A stretch of 64,000 nucleotides of DNA from the NCBI RefSeq assembly GCF_008831285.2, contig NC_045143.1, positions 12,885,214 to 12,949,213 of the forward strand, given 5' to 3'. A program made the translations under genes and the position numbers. The DNA comes from Nymphaea colorata (lineage: Eukaryota; Streptophyta; Magnoliopsida; Nymphaeales; Nymphaeaceae). Positions 47,701-60,100 of this stretch are shown in pieces (position 1 is the stretch's first letter; every line of letters starts with the position of its first letter). The notes beneath the pieces are model-generated. The model worked only from the letters and a program-made list of their open reading frames with translations. It did no database searches and was not told the origin of the DNA.

Positions 47701-49056
47701 AAAGAGTTTACACAACAATATGGAGAAGATTATGATGAGACATTCAGCCCTGTGATCAAAATGGGAACAATTCGCGTGATTATATCATTGGCAGTTGAAT
47801 ATGGATGGAGACTACATCAAATGGACGTGAAGAATGCTTTTCTTCATGGTGATTTAAGGGAGGAAGTATATATGGAACAACCTCCAGGATACACGAAAGG
47901 AGACTCTCATGCATGGGTTTGCAAACTAAGAAAATCTATTTATGGACTTAAACAAGCCTCACGTTCGTGGTTTGACAGTTTCTCTTGCAAGATTCAAGAA
48001 TGTGGTTTTCGGAGATGTCCTCTAGATCACTCTCTTTTCATTTATCGAAAGGAAAACATATTTACTTTACTTCTTATATATGTTGATGATATTGTTATCA
48101 CAGGCAATTCAGAAAAACACATAGAAGAAGCTAAAGTTTTGATGATGCAAAACTTCAAAATGAAAGAGCTTGGTGATTTACGATTCTTTCTTGGAGTGGA
48201 GATTGATAGGCACAATAATCGTCTCACATTGACACAACAGAAATACACGTTGGATTTGTTGAAAAAGTCAGGTATGTCTGATTGTAAGCCTGTTGGAACT
48301 CCTAGTGTTCTAAATCAAAGACTAAGTGCTCAAGATGGGGAGTTATATGAAGATCCTACGCAATATCGAAGTATTGTTGGGGCACTTCAATATCTTACAT
48401 TTACTAGACCAGATATTATATATGCTGTGAATCAAGTATCCCAATTTATGCATGCACCTAGAGATACTCACATGGATGCTGTCAAAAGAATATTAAGATA
48501 TCTTAAAGGGACAGCAGGAGATGGCTTAGTTTATGGTAAGAGTGAAAATATAACTACTGGACATCAACTTATGACATTCACAGATGCAGATTGGGCTGGA
48601 GATCCCGATCAAAGAAAGTCCATTTCTGGTTTTTGTATTTTCATTGGACGTAATCTTGTGTCTTGGAGTTGTCGAAAGCAAAAGGCAGTAGCAAGATCCA
48701 GCACTGAAGCTGAATACAGATGCATGGCTGCAGGTACTGCTGAAGTTACATGGGTTAGACATTTGCTAGAAGACATTGGAGAAAAGATTAAAACATCAAT
48801 GTTAATGTGCGATAATCAAAGCGCTATTAACATTGCCTTTAATCCCGTACAACATGGTCGAACAAAGCACATTGAGATTGATCAACACTTTGTTAGACAA
48901 AAGGTGGAAGACAAGGAAATTCAGCCTATTTATGTTCGTACAGATGAACAAGTTGCAGACTTATTTACAAAAGGATTAACAAAGGAACGATTCTGGTTTC
49001 TAAAAGGCAAGTTGTACATGGTGCAAAACCATGCACAACTTGAGGGAGGGTGTTAA
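44740..49056 (+). CDS. Copia gag-pol polyprotein, intact (1438 aa)
   Basis: Encodes the capsid, protease, integrase, reverse transcriptase and RNase H of the element as one frame. The ATG at 44740 (MENL) is the first in-frame ATG; the frame is open further up into the LTR but without an ATG. Residue positions: CCHC zinc knuckle CFQCNKKGHMKAQC 273-286; protease DSGA with Asp339; integrase zinc region from His499 to the CSSC at 533; catalytic triad Asp563, Asp626, Glu662 (DD35E spacing); RT Asp1029 (HQMDVKNAF) and YVDD 1114-1117; RNase H Asp1282, Glu1323 and Asp1358. The stop TAA (49054-49056) lies inside the 3' LTR, so Cys1438 is encoded by the first three LTR bases. No catalytic residue is missing. 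Confidence 0.97.
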   Translation: MENLSHSGMSSSFLPHLITEKLNHENYLIWKRQIMPFIRSQGLFGHLDGSTKAPPISVLQEIKNEAGEVIAVHEDNNPEHAMWMRRDQSLVAYILSTLSQQVFLSVSDDCTAEELWETLADTFSQISEARIMYLKKEFQNLSKGSTSIMDYLGHIKAVADQLAASGNNISDKEKVQQTLNGLGHDYHAFITALEVLPVLPSFNELQGKLLQHEMNMKRVIERTDQGNSQNVLAMNVKFGKSHGNSNHGGRGILPTPHNQGMSPLDTSRKIPICFQCNKKGHMKAQCWFNPQNKNKGVRHDYKQGGQSSKSTAEDMQQLLMAAFSKMTIKQNEQGEWFLDSGAATHVTGNAGKLTNLSHHYGRSCIITGDGKSHPITHIGNAHIPLSSSSLSLSNVVLAPNIKKNIISISKLIDDTSSSVEFTPSSVYVKDLQTKKMFARGERQGNMYVLKECLPKDSSTFDIGLKTFSLSHNASSVPSSCHFQSKVRGPNQFLESDLWHSRLGHCGRHFIEKLVTDSLIPRSSLPLTSSVKKCSSCGLCKSHVLPFHNINQRASKPFETIFSDVWGPAPIDSMSGSRYYVLFIDSYSRFTWIYFMKHKSEVPHIFRNFYAMIQTKFSSNVVHFQCDGGGEYSSLDFIEFLREKGITRQISCPYTPQQNGVVERKHRHIVESAMSMMHDTNVPISLWTEAFHTAVYIINCLPMTLLMSKSPYFTLLGKQPDYKNLKVFGCVCYVHVDAALRNKFQDKAIQCRFVGYADEYKGFRCYDPTTKRIKTSRNVIFDEHSFDNTNEMPMTIESYDPWTSTQLFNADPVIENDVPQSEDSERAIQPSDMAQSENQEDPTQSLSHHENNNEQSNDAHRYSGLIYSRRLRDRDAHSEEDNMPHLRRSQRIRHPIHRWVSYDSLSLDFQLFMAKVGKEEEPTSFDEASKSHHWRKAMKEEMDALHECGTWEIVPRPHEKNVVGSKWVYKIKYKPDGSIERHKARLVAKEFTQQYGEDYDETFSPVIKMGTIRVIISLAVEYGWRLHQMDVKNAFLHGDLREEVYMEQPPGYTKGDSHAWVCKLRKSIYGLKQASRSWFDSFSCKIQECGFRRCPLDHSLFIYRKENIFTLLLIYVDDIVITGNSEKHIEEAKVLMMQNFKMKELGDLRFFLGVEIDRHNNRLTLTQQKYTLDLLKKSGMSDCKPVGTPSVLNQRLSAQDGELYEDPTQYRSIVGALQYLTFTRPDIIYAVNQVSQFMHAPRDTHMDAVKRILRYLKGTAGDGLVYGKSENITTGHQLMTFTDADWAGDPDQRKSISGFCIFIGRNLVSWSCRKQKAVARSSTEAEYRCMAAGTAEVTWVRHLLEDIGEKIKTSMLMCDNQSAINIAFNPVQHGRTKHIEIDQHFVRQKVEDKEIQPIYVRTDEQVADLFTKGLTKERFWFLKGKLYMVQNHAQLEGGC
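49042..49050 (+). promoter_or_regulatory. Polypurine tract
   Basis: gagggaggg directly before the 3' LTR; primes plus-strand synthesis. It is also coding, for the last residues of the polyprotein. Confidence 0.85.
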
Positions 49057-49408
49057 AATATAAAGCCTTCACCAGCACGTTGAAGAGGAGTCTCTTAGGA
49101 TTCCACCTTCTTGTAGAATGTGTTAAAATATTTAATGTCCTTGTAACATGTGAAGAGTCTCCTAGGATTCTATGTTATAGTTAATATCCTTGTTATATGG
49201 GAAGTCTCCTAGGATTCTATGTTGTAGTTAATATCCTTGTAATATGTGAAGTCTCTTAGGTTTCTATGATGTAATTAATGTCCTTGGAGCTTGTGAAATC
49301 TCTTAGGATTCTACGATTGGAGACTCTTAGAATTCTGAAAATGAGATTATAAATAGAGGCCGTGCAAACCATTTTGGCTACGGCTTCTTCTCCTCAGTTT
49401 CTTCTTGT

Positions 49409-49452
<44 letters not shown>

Positions 49453-49504
49453 CCTGCGTGAGTGCTGTTTTCGGGTTACAGATATTGGTGCTACATTTCT
49501 ATCA
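49051..49504 (+). repeat. 3' LTR of the intact Copia element
   Basis: 454 bp, same length as the 5' LTR and about 99.8% identical to it; followed by the TSD AGGAT. Confidence 0.97.
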
Positions 49505-49509
49505 AGGAT

Positions 49510-52500
49510 GATCCATTTACCAGGTCCTAAGTCAGGATCCACCAAATCAGCTTTGACCATCAACTAATTATATGTTCTTTTTTGTCTTGTATTGTTAAAT
49601 ACGATTGAAATTTTCAATTTTTGAATAGTGAAATATCACAAACTTTACTAAATGTACACAAATACTCATATTACATGTAATTCAATTTTCGTTGATGAAA
49701 GAATCAAGTCCTGATGGACTTACGTCCTTCTTCTATTTATAGAAAAATGCACTATAAAAATTTTTGACCTAACCCATTCGAGTTGCCAAGTCAACTCTAT
49801 GGCCCGGTGACCCAGTTTTCAGCCGAGTCCAAGTCATGGGCTTGCCAACTATGAATAAAGCTGATGAATTCTACTACTTTTAGCGACAATTAACATGATA
49901 TATGCTTTTTGATGGTTTTCATGTATACTAAAGATGATATTTCTGGTTTTTTTTTCCTTCGATCTACTATGAAGTAATGAGAGGCACCGCATTGATACCA
50001 TAGTTACAAAAAACATTCTTGCATTTTAAACAGCTGGGTTTTTCTCATGTATAATATACTGAACTTGAAAAAAAGGGTTAAAATACAATCAAACTTTTAA
50101 AAGTTTAATTTTAATAATTAAGGAAAAGTAAAATAAGTGAGAAACTAATAACATTGACATGTTGATCATCTTCGTACTATTTGCTCTTGATGTACTGTGT
50201 GAACAGATTGTTGTGACATTTGTTCAACAGGATGTTTCAACTTTCAATTTCCCTTATATGTTTTTCATAAAGATAGAAGATAAATTATCTTCTATTTGAG
50301 CTCCTGCATCCTACCATTCATGTGTGTATGGATTAGTGGATGGTACAAAAACTTTTGAGAATATCTGCCTAATTTATTTTCCTACATAATTATGATTGTT
50401 GTTTGTCTAGTAAATTTTCGTCAAAATTTTACATTTTATGATGTGATTCAACTTATTAATACTAAATCTTTTTCATTTTCTCTGTTCGAACAAGCAGGAT
50501 TAATTTTCTATTTATTTTTCTACTTTTTAACAGATAAAGAGGCTGGTATTAATTTTCTGAGTGTATCTGTGGGCATGTTTCACTAATGCTCATTTACAAG
50601 ACTTGCTTTAGGTTAGCTTGGTTTCAATTCATCAAGAATTTGGCATAATCAGGGCAGGTGATTTCTTGATCGTTCAAAGGACAGATTCTTTAATGTATAG
50701 AACTTGAGTGATTTTAAAGTCATATTCTCAAACTTGTAAGATTGAATGCCTTAAAGATATTCATTACAGTGCAGTTCTCTGACAGTTGGTATGCTATTTT
50801 CTGGTTGCTTTATTAATTAATTAGCTGAGCATTGTATCTCTAATTATGAAGTTTGTCTTGAATGGCAAAGCTTTTGTTCCTAGTTGAAATCAGGGCTAGT
50901 GATTGTGTGCTGAAAGAACTACTAATTTGGCCAAGTTATGCATGAAGGCGTCCGGTGTTAAAATAGCTTGATCTAATTGAGTTTGGATAGTGCATCCAGT
51001 CAATTTACAAAATATCCACTATGATATGATGAACAAAACATTAAGAGTTCTGCCTTTGGCCCTTGATTTGCTCTACATGTCAAATCATAAGGTGATTCCT
51101 TCGCCTATATGATAGCTTTTCAAAAAGAAGAAGCAAGTAGTCTTAATATCATTTGGCTGCATATTGGTATAATATGACATGACTGGAGATGTCAATTTTG
51201 AAATTCATGCTCTATTTTTGTGAAGCCATTTTTGGAATTTCATGTTTCCTCACAAGTAAAGTTCATAGCATGTCATTATACTGTTGATCATATATCATGA
51301 ACAATAAACTTAGAAGATGTTCTAAAGCATTTAATAGGTGGTAGTCTAAAAAAGGTTTTGTCAATGCAGTAGTTTTTGTTTTTGATTCAGCTTACTGTAC
51401 CATATTCCAATTGCTCAGCTTATGTTCTTCCCTTATTTTGTGTAGGGGAAGTGGGTTCAAGATTTAATCATAAGAACTTGTTTGGCATAACTTTTATACC
51501 TTAACTCATCAAACTATTTTGTTCTATGATTTGGAATGAATTTTATAGAATCATCTCTACATTGAGAATGCTGCTGCCACAGCTGGTTTTCTCGCCGGGC
51601 TTTGCATTTAACTTGATGAAACAGATTGTTTCTATTAGAAAAGGAGGAAACTGCTTTAAAATACTTTGTATGGATTGTGGGAGAGTAGTGGGATTACTTC
51701 CTCTATTAGAAGGTATACATTATGTTCCCTTCCTACCTGTTGTGCCTTTTTAATTTCTATTCTATTCTATATTGAGAAGCTTTTTTTTTTTTAATTTCCA
51801 TTCCGTTTTATATTTAACAAGCTTTATATTTCACCTATTGGTAAGGTTCTGGGCAATATGCTGAGTTTCTTGTGAAAATCCTTGCACGAGCTTGAGCTCA
51901 CTTGTATGGTAGTTTACTCTTGCTGAGATGTGGAGATAGGTTTACTGAAATTTCGCTGAACATTCGTAGAAATACTGAAAGTAATAGCTTTAGTGCTACA
52001 ATTTCTCCACATTATAATCTCACCTAAAAGTCCATAATATTAATGGATCTCCCTCGTAACATTCAAGCATAAAAAGTATTGTCTTTGTGGAATTTCATGA
52101 GGGTTTGCATGACAGCAGCTAAGGACCTTTGTTCGTGTACTGATCTAGGAAGAAAAGGTGCACTTTAAACTAATTTAGGATGATCTCTCTACTGATAGTT
52201 GCATGACAGATGGTATTTTTCCTGGTTAAGCAAGTTTCATTCATTTTGGACAAGCAGATGCTTCTTTTCTTATGTTTTCATCGTAGTTTTCAAGATTCAA
52301 ATGGGTCAATTACTTATTGAATCCTAAACCAGACAATTTAATCTACAGTTGCTGAATTTGTAGCGTGAAAGTGAAAAACACGTTCAAACTTGGGATTTGG
52401 TGCATTATTATTTTGTATTACTAATTAATGTTTGTCATTTTATATTTGTTACTGTTTCTTACAATGAGTACTAGTGTGTCTTGGATATTTTCAGCGAACT

Positions 52501-53699
52501 TTGGTGTGCAATGCTAATGGGCATGAACAGAATGAAATTTGAGTTGATGTAGACTAAAAAGGTGGAGAGGATACTGAATCAACAAGGCCAGCTGTTTGAC
52601 TTAGCTCAATTCAATAAAAGTTTTAATTTGTAAAAGTTGGATATTGTATAATTTTTTTGGTTTTGTATACATCTTCTTTAATTGGACACATTACTGGATA
52701 ATTTTTTCTTTTTCATGAAATTTTAATTTGTGAAAGCTTTCTCTCATTTTTATTTGAAATTGAATATATTTTAAATCTTAAAATCTTAGACATGAGAATA
52801 TTCAAGTCACATGGAATTTATAATCAAATGCTGTCAAATGCCCCCCTAAGTCTACATATGAAATCCTTTGGTTAGGCCGGGGCAGAGTTCAAGTCGATCT
52901 CAAATTCCTTGCACAAATGAGGCACGTGTGCTAGCCTCTATGCATTCATTTGGATCTCTCTTTGACCCCACCCACTATACAACAGCCAGTCCTCTCTCTC
53001 AATGCTAGGAGACGACCTCATCTTTATAAGTTCAGTTAGTCTCCCTCTCTGTGTGCCGTCATGGCTGAGTATTATCTCTCTGTCTCTTCTCTCCTATTTA
53101 AATGTTTAGCCATGGTGCAGCGTTTTGCATGTCAAAACCATCACATTGAAATTGGATGTACTCTTACCAACACCCACTTTTTTGAATGTTCACATATCAA
53201 TTTGAAATTCAGATTCAAATGAGAACAAAGAAAAGCTACTTACGAATCCGAAATCTGATTTCACAATTGGAATATGATCCAAACCCAACTTAATTCATGT
53301 CCACATTTAAATCATAATTTTTAAACCAAATCTGGTTGACTTTCAAAATACAAGGGCATTTGACATAAGATATTTATTTAAAAATAAATTTGATTTGAAT
53401 TCAATTTGGATTATTCAAATCCAATTGAAATATTAAATTTTTTTTGGAAATAGTTCGATTGGATTGTGATATATTGACATCCTTAATCCAAACCCTCAAA
53501 TGAAGGAATGGCTGCCAACATTAAAGGACGGGTCCCAACACAGCTTCAAGTGTGGATCAGATTCACAGATTTTGCGGTTATTATGGATCTGAAATCGGAG
53601 AATCTCACATCTCTCGGATTGAACTTCGGATTTGCCCCGTGATCCGCCCTAGGATGCCAAACCATCAACCTTGGCTTAATGATGCAAAAGGGCGTCTCC
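49510..53699. other. AT-rich intergenic sequence, no gene seen
   Basis: Six-frame reading gave only short chance frames. Near 49780-49860 and 53340-53470 there are AT-rich stretches without recognisable repeats. Confidence 0.45.
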
Positions 53700-53986
53700 T
53701 GCCTTCCTGTTTCGCATATATACCGATTGTATCGAGCCTACTGCGACGTAGGCCTCCTCCCTCTCTATCTCCCTCGTGCCGGAAGGAGTGCGAGCGGGGA
53801 CGTAAGGCCGGAAAATGTTTACGGGCGGACGGTGCGCTGGACCGTGACGTCGTGGCAAACACTCTGACTTGACTGTCTCACACGGGGAAGTGTTCTGCTT
53901 TTCGTGGAGCGCTAACTGTTTCGAGCTATCGTTTTTCTCTTTCGTTCGTCCGCCATAATCAATCGTTCGGCGGTTCGGTGGTGGAG
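53700..53986 (+). promoter_or_regulatory. Probable promoter and 5' UTR of the Nab2/ZC3H14-like gene
   Basis: The composition rises abruptly in G+C and CpG between about 53700 and 54120, as often seen around plant transcription starts, and the start codon at 53987 lies within it. No TATA box was identified. Confidence 0.4.
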
Positions 53987-54118
53987 ATGGAAGGCTCCAG
54001 TAGAAGTGGAGGTCGAACGATTAGGTACGATTTCAGTAGGGAAGGGGAGGGCCGGCTGAAGGACGAGGTGGAGGCCAAACTTTTGGAGTTCACGGGCTAC
54101 ACGGACGACGTTCTCGCG
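53987..54118 (+). CDS. Nab2/ZC3H14-like exon 1
   Basis: 44 codons, ATG to GCG, phase 0, donor GTATGC. It encodes the start of the PWI-like domain (LKDEVEAKLLEFTGYTDDVL). The next exon is 4.4 kb away, but the protein alignment with the domain is gapless across the junction. Confidence 0.75.
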
Positions 54119-57100
54119 GTATGCGTCTGTTTGCGATAGACGATCCGATGTTTTGTTTCCTTGATATTCTATTTCGTGTTTTGAGTTATCGAATTGGTTA
54201 TCGGTCGTGGAATAGGGTTTCAAGTAATGGTGTTTATGAGATTTTCGGAAGAAAAACCCTAGGACTGTCAATGCCTAACCTTTTCATGACTTCGTGCTTT
54301 TTATTAGCCGCTTTTCCTGAATGTTGAATTTTTGCCTGATTATTAATTCGTTGTTGAATGTCTGAACGGTTAGGAATTGGATGTACATATGAAACCCTTC
54401 CGATGGAACTGAAACTTCTATTTTTTGCACTTCTCTTCGTGTGTTTCTGGTTGATTAATTAGTCATTAACGAAGTGATATTACCACCTAACTTTTAGACA
54501 TTCGAAGTGTCAAGGCCATTGTCAGAGCTGGAGTTGCCTATTGGTGTCTGGAGGAGCAAACGATTTAGTGAGGAAAAGTCTCTGAAGGAAGCAATGGTGA
54601 AATTTCATCCACTCTGAAATCACAGGGGAATTTTTCTGCAAAATTTTACGTGTTATTGCTGTGGAGGTTACAATTTCAGGAAAAATATGGTCAGCCCTAG
54701 GGGGATCCCAGCATTTTTCTTAAAAATTTCACCATTGTTACAGCATGAAAAAAGTTTCCCTGCAACTTTTTTACGTTGTCAAATCCCCTCGTGATAAGAA
54801 CAATAAAGGAGGATTGCGTAAACCCATTGAGGCTTTTCAAATGCCAGTATACTAGAAAGGGGGTCATTGTCTTTTCTCATAGTGAAGTACGTGTCATGTA
54901 GGCAGGAAACTTAAATAATAAGTGTGCAACAAAATGCTTCAATTAGCTGGTGTTATTTGTAGTGGCAAGAAAATGAAGGTATGCCACGAAGGCGAAGATG
55001 CAATTTTCTTTGGAGGAGCTTTGCTTGCCAATACTCAAAACATACAAAAGTAAAAGATGGGCTCATCATCTAGTCCAATTCGTGTGTATCCAATAAAAAT
55101 TGAACCCACGAATTGCCAATTATGAGTTGGGTGACTCAACCATTCAGCCATGGATGCTTCATGTAGGCTCATCATCAACAGGGCCATCTTGTGTCAGATG
55201 GATTTCAATTGACATATAATATTTTTGTTTAGGAGAAGTTAGTGTTTGACTTTGATTGGGAGAGATATTGAGAGAGATCAAGAATTTTTGCTATTTCATA
55301 GACTCATGGACAAATTTGACTTAATGTTTTTCAATCATAGCCACAAATATCACGATATTAATAAAAAAAATAAAGAAAATGATAAAAACGGGAAAACATG
55401 CGATATATTGCAAAAAATGTTTAAAATGAATTTATTGTGATTTTATTGCGATTTTATTTCGATTTTTTCATTTATTTTTTATTTCATTTTTCTGTTTTTA
55501 TTTTTTTCAACTTCTGTTTCATTGTTTTATTTCCTCTTGTTTTAGGTATTTACCATAACCTCATACATGCAATACAATACTTATTAGTTTTTCATTTCTT
55601 GTATTTTTACATAACATTTTGATTTTTTTTTTTGAAGTGAGATTTTCTCGAGATTTTTTCCTAAAAAACAACTTTGCCGATAATACAAGAGAAAAACCTC
55701 AACGATAAAAACCTGAAAATGATATTTTTGTGGCTGTGCTTTCAATCACATTTTTTCCACCAAAAGCATTTTTTTTTCAAACTCCTTGGTCCCAAACCTG
55801 GAGTGTGTTGCTTTCACATGATTCATAGTCTCTTGAGAAATTGGAAATATGTAATTCAAATTATTTCTTAAAATATCCCCATCATATCCCTATATTATTG
55901 CAATTCTATTATGAAAATGTCATTTATTTTCTTAATGAACTGTTAGTATTATCATTATGGGATTTTTTGACAAGAGTATGAGGAAATTCCATGTTTCTTT
56001 CGTTTTTTCTCTTTTTTAACATTGATATCATCATGAATTAAATTTTATACTTAAATTGAATTTTTTACCATCATTAATTCATTATTTTTGTTATTTTATA
56101 TAGTCATTTTTGTCATCTTACTAGTTTTTTATTTATTTTCTTTTACCTAAGTTTTAGGATTTTTTTTCCCACTTTTCAAAAAAATTGCTGGGATATTCCT
56201 GATAAAGTATAACTTTGTGAACAATTGCCTGAGAAGAACCTTGCTGTTAAAAACCGAAGAACTATATTTGTAGCTGTGATTTATATACAGAGAGACTCAG
56301 GATATGTATTTGCTAATGCATGTAAGTGTGCCCCTTACTTTGGCACTTTGAATTCGGAGTTGCGAAGTCAACAAAGCCTCTTCTAGTGAAGTATCTGTCA
56401 AGTTGCTCGTCTTTGTGGTAATCACACTTTAGATGAGGCACACTGCTTTGGCATGCTTTTGACATTCTACTTTACAGTCAGTGCTTAGGATATCCGCTAG
56501 TCATCTTTACACATCCCTGTCTTTAAGTGACTTTATAAGTTTATGGAAGCTTGAAAGTGGTATTTATGTTAGGAGTTAGGACCACTGCTGCATTGAGGAG
56601 TATGGTCATCTTTATTGATTGCCCCAGAGGAGGATCCATAGTTCTTTTCTCTTTTTATGTAGTCATTTTTCAAATGGGAATGAATACTTGGCTTTTACCT
56701 GTTAATGGTCATGGTTCTAGATGTTCTTATATTGCCGCTTTCATTTTCCAGCTGTATGATTTGGTATGAAATTTGTGTAAGGCAACCGTTGTTTCCCTTT
56801 TTGTCCTTTTCCTTCAAGACCATTCTTTCTTGATCATTTTTTGGGCATAAAGTTCAAATTCAGAGGATACATAGTGACATAAGACAACAATATAATGATC
56901 TTCAAAATCCAAGAACTAACTATTCAAATTTATTAGATTATCAATAATCCCTTGCGAAAGCACTTTTGCCAGTAAATCCCTGTCTTAAAACCTGATAACT
57001 TGGGACTCAACTTGGATGCTGTTGACTCATGACTCGCCATGTCTACTTGGGTGACTTGGCCAGTTTTTTGTAGTTTTGAAGAAGAAAAAGACAATATTAC

Positions 57101-60100
57101 ACTATTAGTTAAATAACTTAAATGTCAAAAAGCTACAGAATGGTCTGAATTGGTCGGAATCCAATAAAAGCAAAAGGACTACACATGTGGAGCTATATGT
57201 GACAGAACTGAGTTTGGGTTGATGTGATCTCAGTGAGAGTTCAAAACCTGAGTTTGTCTGAGAAAAAATACATGGTAATTCTGATATTTGTTATTTTGAG
57301 AGAGAGAGAGAGAGCAAATTCTTCTGGTAAGAAACATGCCAGAAACATCACTTGATTGCTGGAAGTTTTTACCTGAAACGCAAAGGGGGAGAGAGGCCCA
57401 TAATGTAGTTCTCTTTTAACTATAACTGGTTCAGCAAAAACCATAATTTCTGTATTTTTACGATTGCCACTGCCTGCTTTTGAGAAACATCACATTGCAC
57501 TTTTACAACTTTCCACTGCATAAATCCAAGAAAAACATGACTACAATGAGTTTTTTCTTAAGTCGTCAAAAGTCATATATCATATGTGACGTGATTCAGA
57601 TGGGTCAAATGAGTCAAAGGAGTGTTTTCACATGTTTTTGGACGGTTTTGAGTTTTCTTTCTGGGAGTCAGCTGAGTCAGCTTGGTGAGTTTCTAACTGA
57701 TAAATGCTTTTGAAAATATGTAGACCTGTCGTTGTTCTATTGTGACTTTTTAGCTTGTTCCTAGTTATATGCTTGAGGTGACTAGTTTAAAGGAAAAGGT
57801 CTCAATCGGACTGGTTGACAATTGGTATATGCTATAAAGTATTGTATTAAACTACTGATTAAGTCGGCTTTTACAAATAATGTGTTCTTGCAAAAACATG
57901 TATTGTGTAAGTTGGTGGCTGCAAAGTGGATGGTTGAATTTTGTGTTTTTTCGTTTGAACATACAGAATTCGGCTTTTAGGACTTAAAATACATATTGTT
58001 CACTTCTTTCTTTTTAGGATAATAAGACATTGTTGGGGAAAATTTTCTTAGGCCCCTTGGTGCCAATATCTTTAACCCTCATATGGGATGTGTGTTTTAG
58101 GAAGTATCTGCTTATGTCCACGTACTTATTGCTCTAACAGTTAATTGACTCTGGTTATTTCTATATCTATTTATAGCTTTTCTATAATGACTTGCTTTTT
58201 TTAATCATTGTACTCTTAGATTGTTGTCCTAATTGTCGCTGCTTCTTATTGTTGAATCTTGATGACCTATTAAAGCTTTGTCCTTTACCTGTGTATCAGA
58301 TTTTGATAAACTGAAGGAAGTGACAAATGAATTTTGCTTCTTTCCTTAAGAAATAGCCTTTTGTTTTTCTTGGTTTCTGTTTGCTTCTGTCTCTTACAGT
58401 TATACCGTCTATTACTTTTTTGAGGCAGTTCTACGTCTTGCTCCTTAGAGAAACAAAAGAAACCGACTAAGTTTTCCTGAGAAGGGAGGTCAAGTCCTTA
58501 TGTCTTATCTTCTTCTATTTTGCAGGACTATGTCATTGTGCTAGTTAAGAATGGCAAGCGTAAAGAAGTTGCTGAGCAAGACCTTAATGTTTTTCTTGGG
58601 GACAATTGTAGTTCTTTTGTTTCTTGGTAATGTAACAAACTAAACTTGTCCTGGCTAGCAGGTGGCGGTTGCCTGCATTGACATCATTATTAATCTAACA
58701 CAAGCTTGCTTTAACTCTTTTGATGCTTACATGCAGGTTGTGGGATCATCTTTCTTCGAATTGGCATCTTTATGTGAAACCTCAAGAATCATCTCTCCCT
58801 GCTGAAGCAGTTCCAACTAAACCCCTGTTAGTTGAGTCTGCCAAAGGAAAAAATGTGAAGCTGGAGGATCAGAATGTCAGCTTGCTTGTGGATGCTGAAA
58901 CTATGCAAGAAAGGTCAATGAAAGAGGCTGGTAGTCGTCGCAAAAGGCAATGGAAGGGGTTAACAAGGGAAGAATTAGAGTCCCCTCCTCTTCGAGTATC
59001 TGAATTTGACAACAGTCATCCTGAGGACCATAGTGCCCATTCTTCCATTTCCAACGTTGAAAAGGGACATAGTCACTACAAAGAACACTCTGAGAAAGTG
59101 CGGAAAAAAAATCCCCCTGACAATAGAAAGGTAAAATTGGTGTCAGTTTATTTTTTATGTTTCTGTTGATTAGTGAGTTGAAATTGCAACCATGACACAT
59201 GAGATGGGGACTGAAAAGTGACATCCAGGAGAAGCTGTATGGTCATACTGCTTCATGTTACTGATCTTCTGGATCAATGATGTAGGATGAACTTATGAGC
59301 CTGTAGAGTTTTAGTGCATGTTAATCTCTTAGAGTTGTCTGTGTCCATGATTGACTATGATGTGTTGGCTGTGAACCTCAAGTAACAAAAATATGCAAAG
59401 CCAGAAAAAAAATTGCTTGTGTCCATGTGTTTAATCTGATCTCTCCCCCTCTTGATCCCTCAGCCATTTTCATAATATTAGTTTGTGGATAAAGCATCTT
59501 ACTTTTTGTTACTTTTATCATAAGAAGAAGAAGTGTACTGTTGAAATTTGTGGTGGTGGTGCTTTTTCTCGTATTTTTTGTCTCTTACCATTAATTTTTA
59601 TCTACTTTGTAGATGTTACACATGGTAGCTCTTGTAGTACGCCTTATCTAATTTAGTTAACAGGTTAATGCTTGTCGGATGAAGTTTTAGTTGGATATGG
59701 TGAAGTGTTTCTGTTTGCTGATGCTCTATGCTGTATGGGTTATGACTTACAGGTGCTGCTTAATGATAAGATTGTTTTTTCTATCCTTGTAGAGGGTTAC
59801 TCCCAATATGAAGATTGACGCCCCTCGTCGTCTGCTTCAGTCTGCTTTTCGTGAAGCTTTGGGTCCATTGAGGTCCTCAGATTCTTTGAGATCTGAGCCA
59901 GCATTCAAGCGCCTGCGTTCAGTGGTTTCATCAGATTCTTCCACGGATAAATTTTCACAGGCTAAACTGAACAGATCTGCTTCAAAGGTGGCAGCTTCGA
60001 TGGCTACTGCTATGAAAGCTGCAGCTGAAGCTGCCTATGACACATCAAAAGCTAGGCCAGTAAGAAATGTTCTTAATGGATTGGGCGATGGTACACATAC

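Larger units (their letters stand above)
44066..49504 (+). mobile_element. Intact, very young Ty1/Copia LTR retrotransposon
   Basis: 5439 bp with two 454-bp LTRs that differ at one site (cctcct versus ccttct near their start). It has a PBS, a 1438-codon uninterrupted polyprotein, a polypurine tract and target duplication AGGAT (44061-44065 and 49505-49509). Everything needed for autonomous transposition appears present. Order of domains is protease-integrase-RT-RNaseH, which defines Ty1/Copia. Confidence 0.98.

Noticed and set aside
33905-49504. Two separate insertions of the young Copia element
   Set aside because: Both have the same TSD and the same 276-bp left flank, and the N gap lies exactly between; one insertion duplicated by assembly explains it better.
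51526-51753. 75-codon open frame
   Set aside because: No recognisable motif and no splice or promoter context in AT-rich intergenic DNA.
53552-53872. 106-codon open frame upstream of the Nab2/ZC3H14-like gene
   Set aside because: No motif, overlapping frames on both strands in GC-rich promoter DNA, and no splice link to exon 1.
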